DNA from: a virus
Virus record (IMG/VR): IMGVR_UViG_3300044695_004531
Location: 1 to 34,492 of that record
Length of the DNA: 34,492 nt
Reading direction: 5' to 3' (one strand)
Shown here: positions 17,847-26,813 of the stretch, piece after piece
Numbering within the stretch: the first letter of the stretch is position 1
Layout: every line of letters begins with the position of its first letter
Notes under the pieces: generated by a model
What the model was told of the DNA's origin: nothing
What the model saw: only the letters and a program-made list of their open reading frames with translations
Databases searched by the model: none
Program-made: the position numbers and the translations under genes

Positions 17847-19004
17847 TTAGCCGTCGTCGCGTCGGTCGGCGAAGTACTGCCGAATGTCGGCTGCAAGTTG
17901 CCCAAACGGGTCCCGAAGCTCATAGAGACCGCTGTCGGCGATCGTCAAATCCCGCTGCGGGTCGAAGTCATGCCGCTGCAAAATCTCGTCTCGACTGACG
18001 TACTGCCGGTGCTCTCGATCTCCGTGCCAAAGATGCCGGACAACTCCGGGCACGAAAGCGACGGACGCCCCGCCGACCTGCCGGACGTAGGCTTGGCAAT
18101 CGTCGCGAAGGTGCCGCGTCTGCCTCTCTACGTAGTTCGTCCTGGCTCCCGTCACCGACTCGAAAAACGTAGCGTCTCCGCCTCCGCAGATATTCCGGTC
18201 GTATACGCCGCCAACGCTCCGAAGCCACTCCACGGACGCAATCCAGGCCCCTCCCGGTGCCGTGTTGTCGATCTTGCCGCGACGTTGCCACGATGCCGCG
18301 CTACCGGATCGATCCTCGATCTTGTTGCCGTCTCTATCGTAATAGGCCACCGCGTCGAAGAGCTGCACGCAATCGGCACCGCGGTTGATTAGGTCGGTGC
18401 CGATCTCTAACCAGTCGGCACGCTCGAAAAGCAAATCGTGATCGATCCACGCCAAGTAACGAATATGCGGACTGATGCTCGCCAGTGCCAGATTGATGAG
18501 CCTTTCTTTTTGCCAAATCGCTTGATCGGATCGCAAGTAAACCGAACCCGGAATCTCTTGCCCGCGGTTGCCGACTTCGTAGCATGTGTGGCGACGCCCA
18601 AGCTTCGCCGCCCAGTGGGCGTAGTTCGCCCGCAATCGCTCGCGGTTGTGTGTGTTGAAGTGGTACGTGACAATCTCGGTAGCGTCCGCTACATCAACGC
18701 GATCGCTGCACCCTTCGCACGTCTGCCCGCGGTAAGTGCTCTTGAGCAAGGGACGCACTAGGCATCGTTCATGCTCGCCGCATTGGTAGAGCATTGCGTT
18801 GCCTTCGCAGCCGCAATCTATCTTGCGGATCTCCGGCCCGCGGTAAATGCAAGGAAGTTCAACCATCCGGGATTCCCGGATAGTTCGTGCATCACAAGCG
18901 GCCGCCAGTTCGTCGCCGCTGTACGTCTTGCCGCAACTGCAACGAACCTTCGGACCTTCGACGTAGCCGCCTTTTCGGCAATTGGGGCAGCGGAAATAAA
19001 TCAT
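17847..19004 (-). CDS. Glycosyltransferase with N-terminal zinc-ribbon region
   Basis: This 385-aa protein begins with several Cys pairs (FRCPNCRKG, VRCSCGK, DCGCEG, QCGEHERC, TCEGCSD) that look like two or more zinc ribbons. From about residue 110 it resembles a GT-A glycosyltransferase: IVTYHFNTHNRERL, ASISPHIRYLAWIDHDLLF with a DxD-like motif (188-190), GGAWIASVEWL, CGGGDATFF (274-277) and VRHLWHGDREHRQY. GT-A enzymes move a sugar from a nucleotide donor. It lies at the end of the tail genes, so it may modify a tail protein, host surface glycan or DNA. The target is unknown. Confidence 0.75.
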   Translation of the reverse strand: MIYFRCPNCRKGGYVEGPKVRCSCGKTYSGDELAAACDARTIRESRMVELPCIYRGPEIRKIDCGCEGNAMLYQCGEHERCLVRPLLKSTYRGQTCEGCSDRVDVADATEIVTYHFNTHNRERLRANYAHWAAKLGRRHTCYEVGNRGQEIPGSVYLRSDQAIWQKERLINLALASISPHIRYLAWIDHDLLFERADWLEIGTDLINRGADCVQLFDAVAYYDRDGNKIEDRSGSAASWQRRGKIDNTAPGGAWIASVEWLRSVGGVYDRNICGGGDATFFESVTGARTNYVERQTRHLRDDCQAYVRQVGGASVAFVPGVVRHLWHGDREHRQYVSRDEILQRHDFDPQRDLTIADSGLYELRDPFGQLAADIRQYFADRRDDG

Positions 19005-19819
19005 AGCCGCTCGATTTCCGCGGTGAACGTGCCAGCGGTTTTAAACTCGTCCGTCGCTGTGTCGTAGAAGTCATCGATCCCAACCCAATCAGGATCATCG
19101 TAACCGGTAACGTCGCCCCACGCACCGAATACCGATTTGTAAAATCGTAGGTCGCCGCTGATCGTGTCCGCAATTCTCGGCCCGTCCCAGCCGATGCGGC
19201 TTGTGTTGTACGTGACGCCGACGTCGGTCGCTTCGCCGTATTGTGCCGACGTCGGCACGAACTCGATTCCCAAAACGGGGTGAAGGTCGCCTGCTGGCGG
19301 TGGCGATAACGCCCCAGGATTGAACGCCCCGAGGTCAAGCACTAGGCCAAGCGAAAGTAACGCAAAAAAGTTCGCTTCAATCGCGTTCGTCGGTCGTGCC
19401 GATTTTGCTTCGATGTTCGCGTTTAGCGTGTACGTGTAATCGTACGGAATCGTGTTTTGGTAAATGTTGTAACTGATCTCGACAAGCTCGGAATCGTCTG
19501 CCGTCCAGATGCAACCATATTGCGTTCGGACCACCGATAGATACCAAGTGCCGTTCAACCCGCTCATGCCGGTGATGTCGGTATAGTAGCCGCTCAACTC
19601 AATTGAGTGTGCATCCTGGACGCCAGAGATAACAAGCTTTGCCCGTAGCCCATCGCGATAAGCAGAGTAGTTGACCATTTCGCGGACGCCTGCCGGCGTG
19701 TCGAAAACGTTGGTCCCGTTGTTGAGACCGCCGCACTGGCAGCAACCGCATGAACCATGTCGCGTTGTGCTCGTAAATGACCCAAGAGCTGGCCGCGGCC
19801 CGAACCATCGCTTGGCCAT
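19001..19819 (-). CDS. Putative distal tail or adhesin protein
   Basis: This 272-aa protein is not recognised. It is beta-rich with many Thr, Ser and Tyr residues, and has a CGCCQCGG motif near the N-terminus that could bind a metal. Its position between the tape measure and the glycosyltransferase suggests a tail tip or fibre-like role. It overlaps the next gene as ATGA and the upstream stop by one base. Confidence 0.62.
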   Translation of the reverse strand: MAKRWFGPRPALGSFTSTTRHGSCGCCQCGGLNNGTNVFDTPAGVREMVNYSAYRDGLRAKLVISGVQDAHSIELSGYYTDITGMSGLNGTWYLSVVRTQYGCIWTADDSELVEISYNIYQNTIPYDYTYTLNANIEAKSARPTNAIEANFFALLSLGLVLDLGAFNPGALSPPPAGDLHPVLGIEFVPTSAQYGEATDVGVTYNTSRIGWDGPRIADTISGDLRFYKSVFGAWGDVTGYDDPDWVGIDDFYDTATDEFKTAGTFTAEIERL

Positions 19820-20517
19820 TAGACATAACCCTCTTCGGCATTACATGCGGCTTGAATCGCAAAGTATTCGCCGCCCTGTGCGATGCAATAGCCCTTCGTA
19901 CCTGACGCCATGCCCATGAAGATAGCTTCGGGGTCTTTCAGCGTCGCGCCGCTGGCGAAGGTCGTGCCTGCCATCGTCTTGATTGTCGCGGTGACGCTTG
20001 TGCCTGACGTGTATGCCGCGGTCGTCTCAAAGCGGTAGAGCGTTGCACCGCCGCCGCCACCGCCGCCGATTCTTGCAATTCCGCAATTCAGTTGCGTGTC
20101 ATAGCCAAAAAAAACAAAAGGCCCTTCGCCGTCTTCAATTTCCCAGGACGCATTCTTGGCTCGGCACGACTCGCCAAGCGTTATTCCCGCCTCGGCCTTG
20201 ACTTGCAAAATACCGTACTTGTAACCGCTACCGTATCCGCCTGCCGGTATCACTTGCGGACCATTGACCAAAACCGGATCGCTTGAGGTGTTCGGTTTGG
20301 CGACGGTCACGACCGCCATGTCGTCGCGCATTTCAACGCCAGTAATCCGCATCACGCCAAACGCCGGAACCTCTTCGGCTGTCGTGTTGCGAAATTGGAT
20401 TGCGTCGAAATAGTTCGGCACGTTTGGAACTATTCCGCCGCTGGTGCCCATTAACTGAGCGCGAACGTAGCCCCAAACGATACGCCACTGTTCCGGCGTG
20501 ATGGCCTGGATTTGCAT
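19819..20517 (-). CDS. Putative tail structural protein with Gly-run
   Basis: This 232-aa protein has a beta-rich N-terminal part (FGVMRITGVEMRDDMAVVTVAKP), then a run of seven Gly (IGGGGGGGATLY at about residues 151-163), then a Thr/Ala-rich C-terminal part. The Gly hinge separates two likely domains. It is in the distal tail cluster. Family is not recognised. Confidence 0.62.
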   Translation of the reverse strand: MQIQAITPEQWRIVWGYVRAQLMGTSGGIVPNVPNYFDAIQFRNTTAEEVPAFGVMRITGVEMRDDMAVVTVAKPNTSSDPVLVNGPQVIPAGGYGSGYKYGILQVKAEAGITLGESCRAKNASWEIEDGEGPFVFFGYDTQLNCGIARIGGGGGGGATLYRFETTAAYTSGTSVTATIKTMAGTTFASGATLKDPEAIFMGMASGTKGYCIAQGGEYFAIQAACNAEEGYV

Positions 20518-20906
20518 TATGCCGGTGCCACGATCTTGTAAAGCGTCACAAGTGCCGGCGTGCTCGCTGCGGTCGCTTTGATATAGGTCGATGCCAACGC
20601 ATCAAGCCGCGGAATAACGGCTCGCTGACCGGCTGGTATTTCGATTAGCGGGTAATAAGTTGCCGACACCACAAGCCCCATCGATAGCGTAGCCGACGCC
20701 GATCGGTTTTCGACGATCGCCATAACGTCGTCTGTTTGATCGCCAGCGAATAGCGTTTCTTCCGTCGTGCCGACAAGCTGCGTTACTTGTGCGTGCGTCG
20801 AAGATGTCGTTTCGGTCGCGATCGTTTTTGATTTAACGTCGGGATTTGACGCCGCCGATTCGATCAAGTATTCGACGCGAGTTGTTACTCGAACTGAGTT
20901 TGCCAT
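20517..20906 (-). CDS. Putative small tail protein
   Basis: The start at 20906 (MANSVRVTT) overlaps the upstream stop by one base (TAATG). The frame upstream lies inside the neighbouring gene. The 129-aa protein is beta-rich (TRVEYLIESA, ATLSMGLVVSATYYPLIEIPAGQRAVIPRL). It resembles small tail-tip or decoration proteins in composition only. Confidence 0.6.
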   Translation of the reverse strand: MANSVRVTTRVEYLIESAASNPDVKSKTIATETTSSTHAQVTQLVGTTEETLFAGDQTDDVMAIVENRSASATLSMGLVVSATYYPLIEIPAGQRAVIPRLDALASTYIKATAASTPALVTLYKIVAPA

Positions 20907-21823
20907 TAGAGAAGCCCCATGTCTGCGTAAGTCGAAAGCCCATAAGCCGGACGCAATAACCAAACGGCGTTATTCGGATTATCCTCAACGGTGCCGTCAA
21001 GTTTTAAAAGCGTAGGCGTCGTTTTTCGTTGTCCGGTTCCGTCAAGAATTGGAACGATTTGTGTGTAGGTAATCGTCGGCAACTCTTCGTCGGTGTCAAC
21101 CGGTGCCGGCGTTGGCGCGGCCGTGCTGATATATTTAAACGTCCCTTCGTGCCTAAATCGATGCCACCACGAAAACTGATTATCAACTAAAAACGGTTTG
21201 CGAAACAAAATTGAGACCGTGATATTCCAATATCCTTGATCGTCTGCCTCGCCGCCGCTGAATTGGTTTTGAGCACTAACGCCAGTCACAAGCCCGCGAC
21301 CTGCTGGATAGCCTGCGAACAGGTCTTCGTTAATCGTGTTTTCAAACGAATCCCAAAACAAAGCGTTGTAAGTTTCGTATCTTCGAGTGATCGTCAACTG
21401 CCGATCCGTAATCATCCGCGTTAAGCCCTGCACGGGCTCGCCTACGGCGTTGATTAACGGCCTGCCGTAGTAATCGCGATCGACTGCTTCGTTGCTTACT
21501 ACCGGGCTCCACGAAATCGACGGTCGCGATAGCTCCGGGTCTGGCAGTCCCTCATAGCCGACGTCGACCATGTACACGATCGGGCTAACCCGTCGCGGCG
21601 TAACCGACTTGCATCTGTACTTCGGATTGCCGCGGTAATAGTCGCCGATTTGCGGCACCAGCGAAGACGACTTAACAACCTCCGCGTCGTCATTCGTTAC
21701 ATCATCGACCACGACGAAGTAGCCTTGAGTAATCGCGATCACCGCATCGGCCGGGCTGGCTTTTTCGCTTGTGATTGTCGCACCATGTCGCGACCAAACT
21801 TCGGTAGCGTCTACAACACTCAT
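20906..21823 (-). CDS. Putative distal tail protein
   Basis: This 305-aa protein directly follows the tape measure gene with a 4-bp overlap, the usual place of distal tail or tail-tip hub proteins. It has many beta segments and a Pro/Ala linker near residue 245 (STAAPTPAPVDTDEE). No specific family is recognised. A role at the tail tip is inferred from gene order. Confidence 0.62.
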   Translation of the reverse strand: MSVVDATEVWSRHGATITSEKASPADAVIAITQGYFVVVDDVTNDDAEVVKSSSLVPQIGDYYRGNPKYRCKSVTPRRVSPIVYMVDVGYEGLPDPELSRPSISWSPVVSNEAVDRDYYGRPLINAVGEPVQGLTRMITDRQLTITRRYETYNALFWDSFENTINEDLFAGYPAGRGLVTGVSAQNQFSGGEADDQGYWNITVSILFRKPFLVDNQFSWWHRFRHEGTFKYISTAAPTPAPVDTDEELPTITYTQIVPILDGTGQRKTTPTLLKLDGTVEDNPNNAVWLLRPAYGLSTYADMGLL

Positions 21824-23493
21824 TGAATCGGTGCCGCTAGTTGTGGTGCCTTTGCTAATGCCGCTGCGATATGCGCCCGGCTTGCTGCCTCTTCTCTCGC
21901 CCTCGACTCTTCGGCCATCTTTTGAGCGGACGCACTATTTGCAGCGTCCTGCGTATTGCTTGCGATCTGCCTTAGTATTTCGTTCGTTTCGCTTGCTGGT
22001 CCCATCGTCAACAAACGGCCTGTCTGTGCCTGTAACGCACTGGCCGCCGCAAGCTGGTTCGATGACTTTCCTTGCTCGCCCGATCCTGCGACTAGACCGT
22101 CTTGGCCCGTCATCTTTAGCGCGATCTGTTCGGCTGGCCCGCTAGTCGCTTCGTCAATCCCGATCAGTCGACCCGCAAGCTTCGTGTTGAACTCTTCGGC
22201 AAGGTTAGTGCCAAGCTTCCCGATTCTTGCTTGTAGCTCTTGCTCTCGATCGGTTATTGCCCTTGCTGCAATTTCCGGCAATGCTTCCGCGGTCGCTGTG
22301 AAGCCCTCCAGTAAGCTCCCTGACGCTACTTGCCCGATGTCTGCGGCAAGTTGATCGAAGCCGCCTGCCATGCCGCTAGAAACGAAATCCCAAATCCGCA
22401 TGATGATGCGGCCGATCTTGTCGCCTAAGTTGCTGGCGATCGTCACAACAGCGTTAAAAGCGTCCGACATTAACTTGGTAAAGTTGTCCGCAAACCAAGC
22501 AGCGTAAGCAGGAATCTCAACGGTAAATGCGTGTTTAGTTCCTTCGACAAGTCGGATCAATTGCAATTCCGTAGAATCAACCGCCATTTCCCAAACGGTG
22601 CCGAGGTTGCCGACGATCACCTCGATCATCGTGATCTGCGTGATTGCTGCGTTGATTGCAGCAACTACTTTTTCTTTAAAGTAGTCCATCCACTCGCCGA
22701 TTGATTGAGCCATCGGGCCGATCGACTCAAGGGCCGGCAGCATCACCTCGGTTATTTTTTCGGCAGCAAACCCGATGCCATCTAGTGCAAGCTTCCTAAA
22801 TGGCGATAGGGCCTCGCCTAGTACCTCCATCATATTCCCGACTTTGTTCTGCATCCGCTGGTAGGCATCGGCAGCACTATCGGCCCTCGCCTCTTTTTGT
22901 GCCATGCCGTTATTCGCCAACTGCATCACCGCGGCTAGCTTTTCTTCATTCGTCGCCATGTCTTTAAGCGACGGAATCAATCGGTTAAACGAATCAAAAT
23001 TACCTTCGGTTGCTAGTCGTGCTTTCTTTAACGCATCATCAAGCCCGATGCCCATCGCCTCCGATAACCCGATCGCGGCCTGTGCTACGTCGTCAAGCTG
23101 TTCGTTTTGAACGCCAAGCATCGCCGCCGATTTCATCATCTCGGCAATCGCTTCCGCTTCGATGTTCGTGCGACGCTCTAAGGAATCGGCGAGTTCAATG
23201 TTTTTTTGAACGGCTTCGTCGGTCGCTCCGCCATTAAGCTCCATTGCCTGCCGAAGTGCTCGATTAGCCTCCGCAGCATTGTCGTAATCAGACACGCCCG
23301 CGGAGATTAAGCTGCCTAGCCTTTCGATTCCGCGAAGTGCCGTGTTGATCGTTCCCGATACGAGCGTGAAACCAGCAGCGGTTTTGATGATCGAACCAAA
23401 CGACATTTCGAGACGCGACAGTCCGGCGACTGTCGAGTTGATCGCCTTCGCCGTTTCGTTTTTACCGCCAATCGCGAACTCAACGTCTGGCAT
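21820..23493 (-). CDS. Tail tape measure protein
   Basis: This 557-aa protein sets tail length and carries membrane-active segments. It opens with a helical region rich in Ala and Leu (AINSTVAGLSRLEMSFG), has hydrophobic stretches (IIKTAAGFTLVSGTI), long helices (VGNMMEVLGEALSPFRKLAL) and a Gln/Ala-rich C-terminus. At roughly 0.15 nm per residue it would give a tail of about 80 nm. It follows the tail chaperone gene, as usual. Confidence 0.83.
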   Translation of the reverse strand: MPDVEFAIGGKNETAKAINSTVAGLSRLEMSFGSIIKTAAGFTLVSGTINTALRGIERLGSLISAGVSDYDNAAEANRALRQAMELNGGATDEAVQKNIELADSLERRTNIEAEAIAEMMKSAAMLGVQNEQLDDVAQAAIGLSEAMGIGLDDALKKARLATEGNFDSFNRLIPSLKDMATNEEKLAAVMQLANNGMAQKEARADSAADAYQRMQNKVGNMMEVLGEALSPFRKLALDGIGFAAEKITEVMLPALESIGPMAQSIGEWMDYFKEKVVAAINAAITQITMIEVIVGNLGTVWEMAVDSTELQLIRLVEGTKHAFTVEIPAYAAWFADNFTKLMSDAFNAVVTIASNLGDKIGRIIMRIWDFVSSGMAGGFDQLAADIGQVASGSLLEGFTATAEALPEIAARAITDREQELQARIGKLGTNLAEEFNTKLAGRLIGIDEATSGPAEQIALKMTGQDGLVAGSGEQGKSSNQLAAASALQAQTGRLLTMGPASETNEILRQIASNTQDAANSASAQKMAEESRAREEAASRAHIAAALAKAPQLAAPIQ

Positions 23494-24183
23494 ATCGCTT
23501 TCGCTCTCGCTCTACTTGCTCGATCTGAATTGCGTTTTCTTCGTTGTTCAGAATTCGTCGAAGCTCAAACCACCACGCCGACTGATCAAGTAATCCGCCG
23601 GTCTGCGGCAGCACGCCATCAACACAAGCCGCCGCGACGTTTATTTGGTCGATCATGTCGCGGCCAATAAACGACGACGGACATTCCTTTAGTTCAAAGT
23701 ATCCACCTCGACACCATTCACAACCATGCCCAATACAGGCGGGGCACTCAATTTCGATTCTCTGCTGTTCGTCGAAAAGCTCGTTACATCGCCCGCGACA
23801 TGATTTGCAAAGCTCGCCGCAGCGGACGTAGGCGGCGATGCGGATTTTTTTAGCTCGTCACCGCTTGCCGTGAACGTCGTGACAATCGCGTCGATAATCT
23901 CGTTAATTTCGTTAATTGTCAAAAGGTCTTCGAGTGCTTCGCGGCTAAACTCACGCCCGAAGTTTTCCCATCCGCTCAAGCAAACCATTACCGCATCAAT
24001 CGCCGCGTTTAGCTTGCCCTCCGCGTCCGCCGTTTTCATCGAAGCTAACGCCTTGGAAAGTTGCTTTTGCTTCCCAAGCGTTAGCACGCTGCCGATCAAC
24101 CGCGGCTGTATGTCTCGCGGCTTATCGGCATCGCTTCTGAGAACAAAAACAATTCTGTCGTCACGGTCTAGGCTCTTTGGCAT
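23480..24183 (-). CDS. Tail assembly chaperone, frameshift product (gpGT-like)
   Basis: Long-tailed phages make a minor, longer chaperone by -1 slippage near the end of gpG. Here frame 0 up to K113 uses the slippery run A AAA AAA (23851-23845). The -1 frame then stays open for 121 codons to TGA at 23482-23480, inside the tape measure start. The total is 234 aa. The T-part has two Cys clusters, RCGELCKSCRGRC and ECPACIGHGCEWC, and a later C, so it likely binds zinc, then ends in a charged helix. The open frame, phase and position match the known mechanism. Confidence 0.85.
23689..24183 (-). CDS. Tail assembly chaperone (gpG-like)
   Basis: This 164-aa in-frame product sits between the tail tube and tape measure genes, the classic location of gpG. 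The middle is helical and acidic (DAVMVCLSGWENFGREFSREALEDLLTINEINEIIDAI), the usual feature of these proteins, which keep the tape measure soluble. The start overlaps the tail tube stop by one base. The C-terminal 50 residues after the slippery site look low-complexity. Confidence 0.82.
   Translation of the reverse strand: MPKSLDRDDRIVFVLRSDADKPRDIQPRLIGSVLTLGKQKQLSKALASMKTADAEGKLNAAIDAVMVCLSGWENFGREFSREALEDLLTINEINEIIDAIVTTFTASGDELKKSASPPTSAAASFANHVAGDVTSFSTNSRESKLSAPPVLGMVVNGVEVDTLN
23845..23851 (-). other. Slippery site A AAA AAA in the tail chaperone gene
   Basis: Read on the minus strand, codons CTA AAA AAA TCC hold seven A in the phase X XXY YYZ. Slippage by -1 enters the zinc-cluster frame. 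I did not identify a stimulatory structure. Confidence 0.85.
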
Positions 24184-25133
24184 TATGGCGTTGCATCGAC
24201 GAATTGAATCGTCAATTCCTCATCGTTTGTGGTTCCGTTCTTATTGCACTGCCAAGTGATATCGTCGGTCACGATGTCGTTTCGATTACCTTGAGCGGCC
24301 GTCTGGATCTGTGCTTTCGGTGCCAAGAATACAATCGTTCCCGATCCGGCAGTCGGCAGTTTGTATTCTAGTTCATATTCGGTCGATGCCGTTAGTGCTA
24401 AATACCGGTCGAGCGACGCCACCAAAACGGCCTCGGGGTCTGCCGTGATAACCGGCTGGCGGTTCGTAACAATCGCCGATGCGTAGCCGCTCACGTGCGT
24501 CGTGCATTCCCTCATCACAACGGAATTACCGGCGTCAATCGTTGCCGACGCGACGCAGATGTTCGCGTTGTTGAACTGGAACGTGTCGCCAGCGCATCGG
24601 CTAGGCAAGTCGGTAGGATAAGTCGGTGCGATGATCGCCGAATCCGTCTCCGCTTCCCATTTACCGCTGAATGTCCAGTTGATCCGCCCGAGGTCGCCTG
24701 TCGGCAAATCGATCGAAAACGTGCCCATGCAACCGGATAGCTTTCGATATTTTCCATCAACAAAGCCGCCGATTGTGATTGTTCGCGGGTCGCTGCTAGT
24801 GGTCCCAGGTTTAGCGGTCTTCGGCTTGAACGTGCCTGACGTGTTGACCCAACCGCAAGCCGGAAGAAGTACCGTAGCCCACGGCGGAAGCGATCCGCTG
24901 TCGCCGCCCCAATAGATGTCAGTCGAAAACGTGGCCGTGCCTTGGCGACCGGCGGCGATTGCTGCTAGGTAGTTAAACGCCCCCTGGCCCTCTCGTTGCG
25001 TCATCGAAATGTTGGGCTGAATTAGCAAATCGTAAACGTTGAAAACGCCTTCGCTTGCGGTCAGCGTTTCGGCAGTGCCTACGGTTGCTTCGGCTTTGGC
25101 AGCGAATACTGTGCGGCGTCTGAGTAGCGACAT
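24183..25133 (-). CDS. Major tail tube protein
   Basis: This 316-aa protein is beta-rich and lies directly upstream of the chaperone gene. It opens with SLLRRRTVFAAKAEATVGTAETLTASEG, the common start of tail tube proteins, and has many strands (TATFSTDIYWGGD, GRINWTFSGKWEAE, TITIGGFVDGKYRKLSG). It is longer than the smallest tube proteins and could include an extra surface domain. It polymerises around the tape measure to form the tail. Confidence 0.78.
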   Translation of the reverse strand: MSLLRRRTVFAAKAEATVGTAETLTASEGVFNVYDLLIQPNISMTQREGQGAFNYLAAIAAGRQGTATFSTDIYWGGDSGSLPPWATVLLPACGWVNTSGTFKPKTAKPGTTSSDPRTITIGGFVDGKYRKLSGCMGTFSIDLPTGDLGRINWTFSGKWEAETDSAIIAPTYPTDLPSRCAGDTFQFNNANICVASATIDAGNSVVMRECTTHVSGYASAIVTNRQPVITADPEAVLVASLDRYLALTASTEYELEYKLPTAGSGTIVFLAPKAQIQTAAQGNRNDIVTDDITWQCNKNGTTNDEELTIQFVDATP

Positions 25134-25136
25134 TGA

Positions 25137-25775
25137 TTAAATTCCTATTGGCTTGGCTTTGTTAAAGGCTGTGGCAACCCGAAACCGGATTCGTTCTTCC
25201 ATTTCCTTCTCTAGTCGCTCGTTAATTCGTCGCACTTGTTCAGGTTGGAAGTTTTTGGCAACGTAAACACCCCAGGGCGATGCGGCGTTTAACTTTGTAA
25301 TTGGTTCGCGAATCTTCCCGGCGTATCGGCCTTTTTTCATTTTTCTTGGCTCGCCTTTCCTCTTAAACACATTGCCTTTCCACTGTGCGTTAAGCAGTCC
25401 AGGTATCGGGCCCATAAATGCAGATCTTATAAATGCGTTGCCTTTTGTTTTGCTTATTTTGTATTTAACGCCAAGCTCGTTTTGCTTTGGCTTAAAATGC
25501 CGAAGACTCATTCGGCCCGTTCTGGTCACTCGAACAATTACGCCGGGATTTGTAACTGTCGCTTTTCCAAGCACCTGCAACGCCTTGCCGCCGTATTTGA
25601 TCGCCTTTTGTGTCGTGTTTAATTCTGTTCCGATATCTTTTGCAATCTGACCAAGAGTTGCCTTTGCTGTTTTGTTTATTACAACCGCAAGCTCTTTGTC
25701 TAAGTTTGTCTGTATTCCTTCGATCGCTTTTTTAAGTCGATCAATCTGCTGTCTTTTAATATTAAAAATTATCAC
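25137..25775 (-). CDS. Minor tail protein Z-like
   Basis: This 212-aa basic protein resembles phage minor tail protein Z, which is needed at the tail-head end. It starts with a long helix (QQIDRLKKAIEGIQTNLDKELAVVINKTAKATLGQIAKDI), has TGRMSLRHFKPKQ and a Lys/Arg-rich middle (KGNVFKRKGEPRKMKKGRYAG), and ends in a helix. Its position between the tail tube and tail terminator genes agrees with gpZ. Confidence 0.75.
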   Translation of the reverse strand: MIIFNIKRQQIDRLKKAIEGIQTNLDKELAVVINKTAKATLGQIAKDIGTELNTTQKAIKYGGKALQVLGKATVTNPGVIVRVTRTGRMSLRHFKPKQNELGVKYKISKTKGNAFIRSAFMGPIPGLLNAQWKGNVFKRKGEPRKMKKGRYAGKIREPITKLNAASPWGVYVAKNFQPEQVRRINERLEKEMEERIRFRVATAFNKAKPIGI

Positions 25776-26269
25776 GATCGCACGTTGTACGGATTGCCTT
25801 CGTCGTGCCTGTAGGTCACAAGCAACGGCAAGTTAACGCCACCGATTCCGCCGTCCGATACGATCGCGTCAGCAACGTCGAACTCTGCGTTAATGGCGTT
25901 ACCTCCGAACGTGTGCCACTGGCTCGCGTCGCAAACGGTCTTAACAACGTCTGACTCAAAAATCTCGCAGTATTGATCGATTGGGGTTGTGTCTTTTTCG
26001 CTCGGTAGCACATGGCAGCGAATGTCAAACCTTTGCCGATATGCGATTGCTGGCGGATTGCCAGGGCAATCAAGCTCCGGCATCCGTTCGCGTTCGCCTT
26101 TCACGACGATGATTTGCAAATGCCTCGGCGTGTACTGTGCCAATCGAGTCGGCCTGACTACTTCGTAAACGTAAGTGAAATCGCTATAGCCAGCCGTTAA
26201 CCGATTGAGCCTATCGAAAAGCTCTTCGGTTATTCGCGTTAGCACCGGCAGGGCTGCGGTTATCTGCAT
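25772..26269 (-). CDS. Tail terminator-like protein
   Basis: This 165-aa protein lies between the connector and gpZ-like genes, where lambda-like phages have gpU or another tail completion protein. It opens with a helix (LPVLTRITEELFDRLNRL) and continues as strands (YTPRHLQIIVVKGERER, IAYRQRFDIRCHVLPSE, VNLPLLVTYRHDE). The fold pattern is consistent with tail terminators. The assignment rests mainly on position. Confidence 0.62.
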   Translation of the reverse strand: MQITAALPVLTRITEELFDRLNRLTAGYSDFTYVYEVVRPTRLAQYTPRHLQIIVVKGERERMPELDCPGNPPAIAYRQRFDIRCHVLPSEKDTTPIDQYCEIFESDVVKTVCDASQWHTFGGNAINAEFDVADAIVSDGGIGGVNLPLLVTYRHDEGNPYNVRS

Positions 26270-26625
26270 TCGAGGACGAGCATTCCGTTATCTTGCGTCG
26301 TGATCTTCAGTATGGCTCGGCGTTCGGCCGCCTTGCCGTCGCGGGCTGGGAACTCTAACTGATCGCCGCCCGTGTCAATCTCCGTGCTACTGATGCCGTT
26401 GGTCGCATCGTTCGCAACGTGTACTTCAAATCGCGGTAGCACGGTCACAACGTCTTCTGCGAAGTTGTCGACCTGTTCGCGAATGACAACCGCCTTGATC
26501 GTTCGCGGTGATCTGATTTCCGACCCGTAGAATCGATGTGGGTGATAGGTCACCGATTCGGCAAAATCGTCACTGTTCAGAAAAACCGCGGTTGCGTCAC
26601 TTGCGATTACATCGCGTAAGGTCAT
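26260..26625 (-). CDS. Head-tail connector protein (FII-like position)
   Basis: This 121-aa protein has the beta-rich make-up of lambda FII-type connectors: VFLNSDDFAESVTYHP, TIKAVVIREQVDNF, PRFEVHVANDA, then ILKITTQDNGMLVLECR. It lies between the small 63-aa gene and the tail terminator candidate. It overlaps the neighbouring gene by 10 bp. It probably sits between the portal or gpW ring and the tail. Confidence 0.68.
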   Translation of the reverse strand: MTLRDVIASDATAVFLNSDDFAESVTYHPHRFYGSEIRSPRTIKAVVIREQVDNFAEDVVTVLPRFEVHVANDATNGISSTEIDTGGDQLEFPARDGKAAERRAILKITTQDNGMLVLECR

Positions 26626-26813
26626 CGTTGGTTTGTCCGTGCCCGTGCTTTCGGTTGCTCTTGCGCCACCGCTGCGGCGATCGGCTCGACGCTTAGGCTG
26701 ACTCTTTGGACCGGCGGCCCGTCGCCCTCGCTGTGTCGCGTCACTCCGTCAACGGTGATCTTTACGCCGGCAACCTCAATGGATTGTCCGGCGTTAATCT
26801 CTACGTTTGGCAT
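26622..26813 (-). CDS. Small hypothetical protein of the head-tail region
   Basis: This 63-aa protein has two short beta hairpins (QSIEVAGVKITVDGV, VQRVSLSVEP) and a basic tail (PKARARTNQR). It starts on a one-base overlap with the upstream gene. It is not recognised. It could be a small capsid-associated protein. Confidence 0.62.
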   Translation of the reverse strand: MPNVEINAGQSIEVAGVKITVDGVTRHSEGDGPPVQRVSLSVEPIAAAVAQEQPKARARTNQR

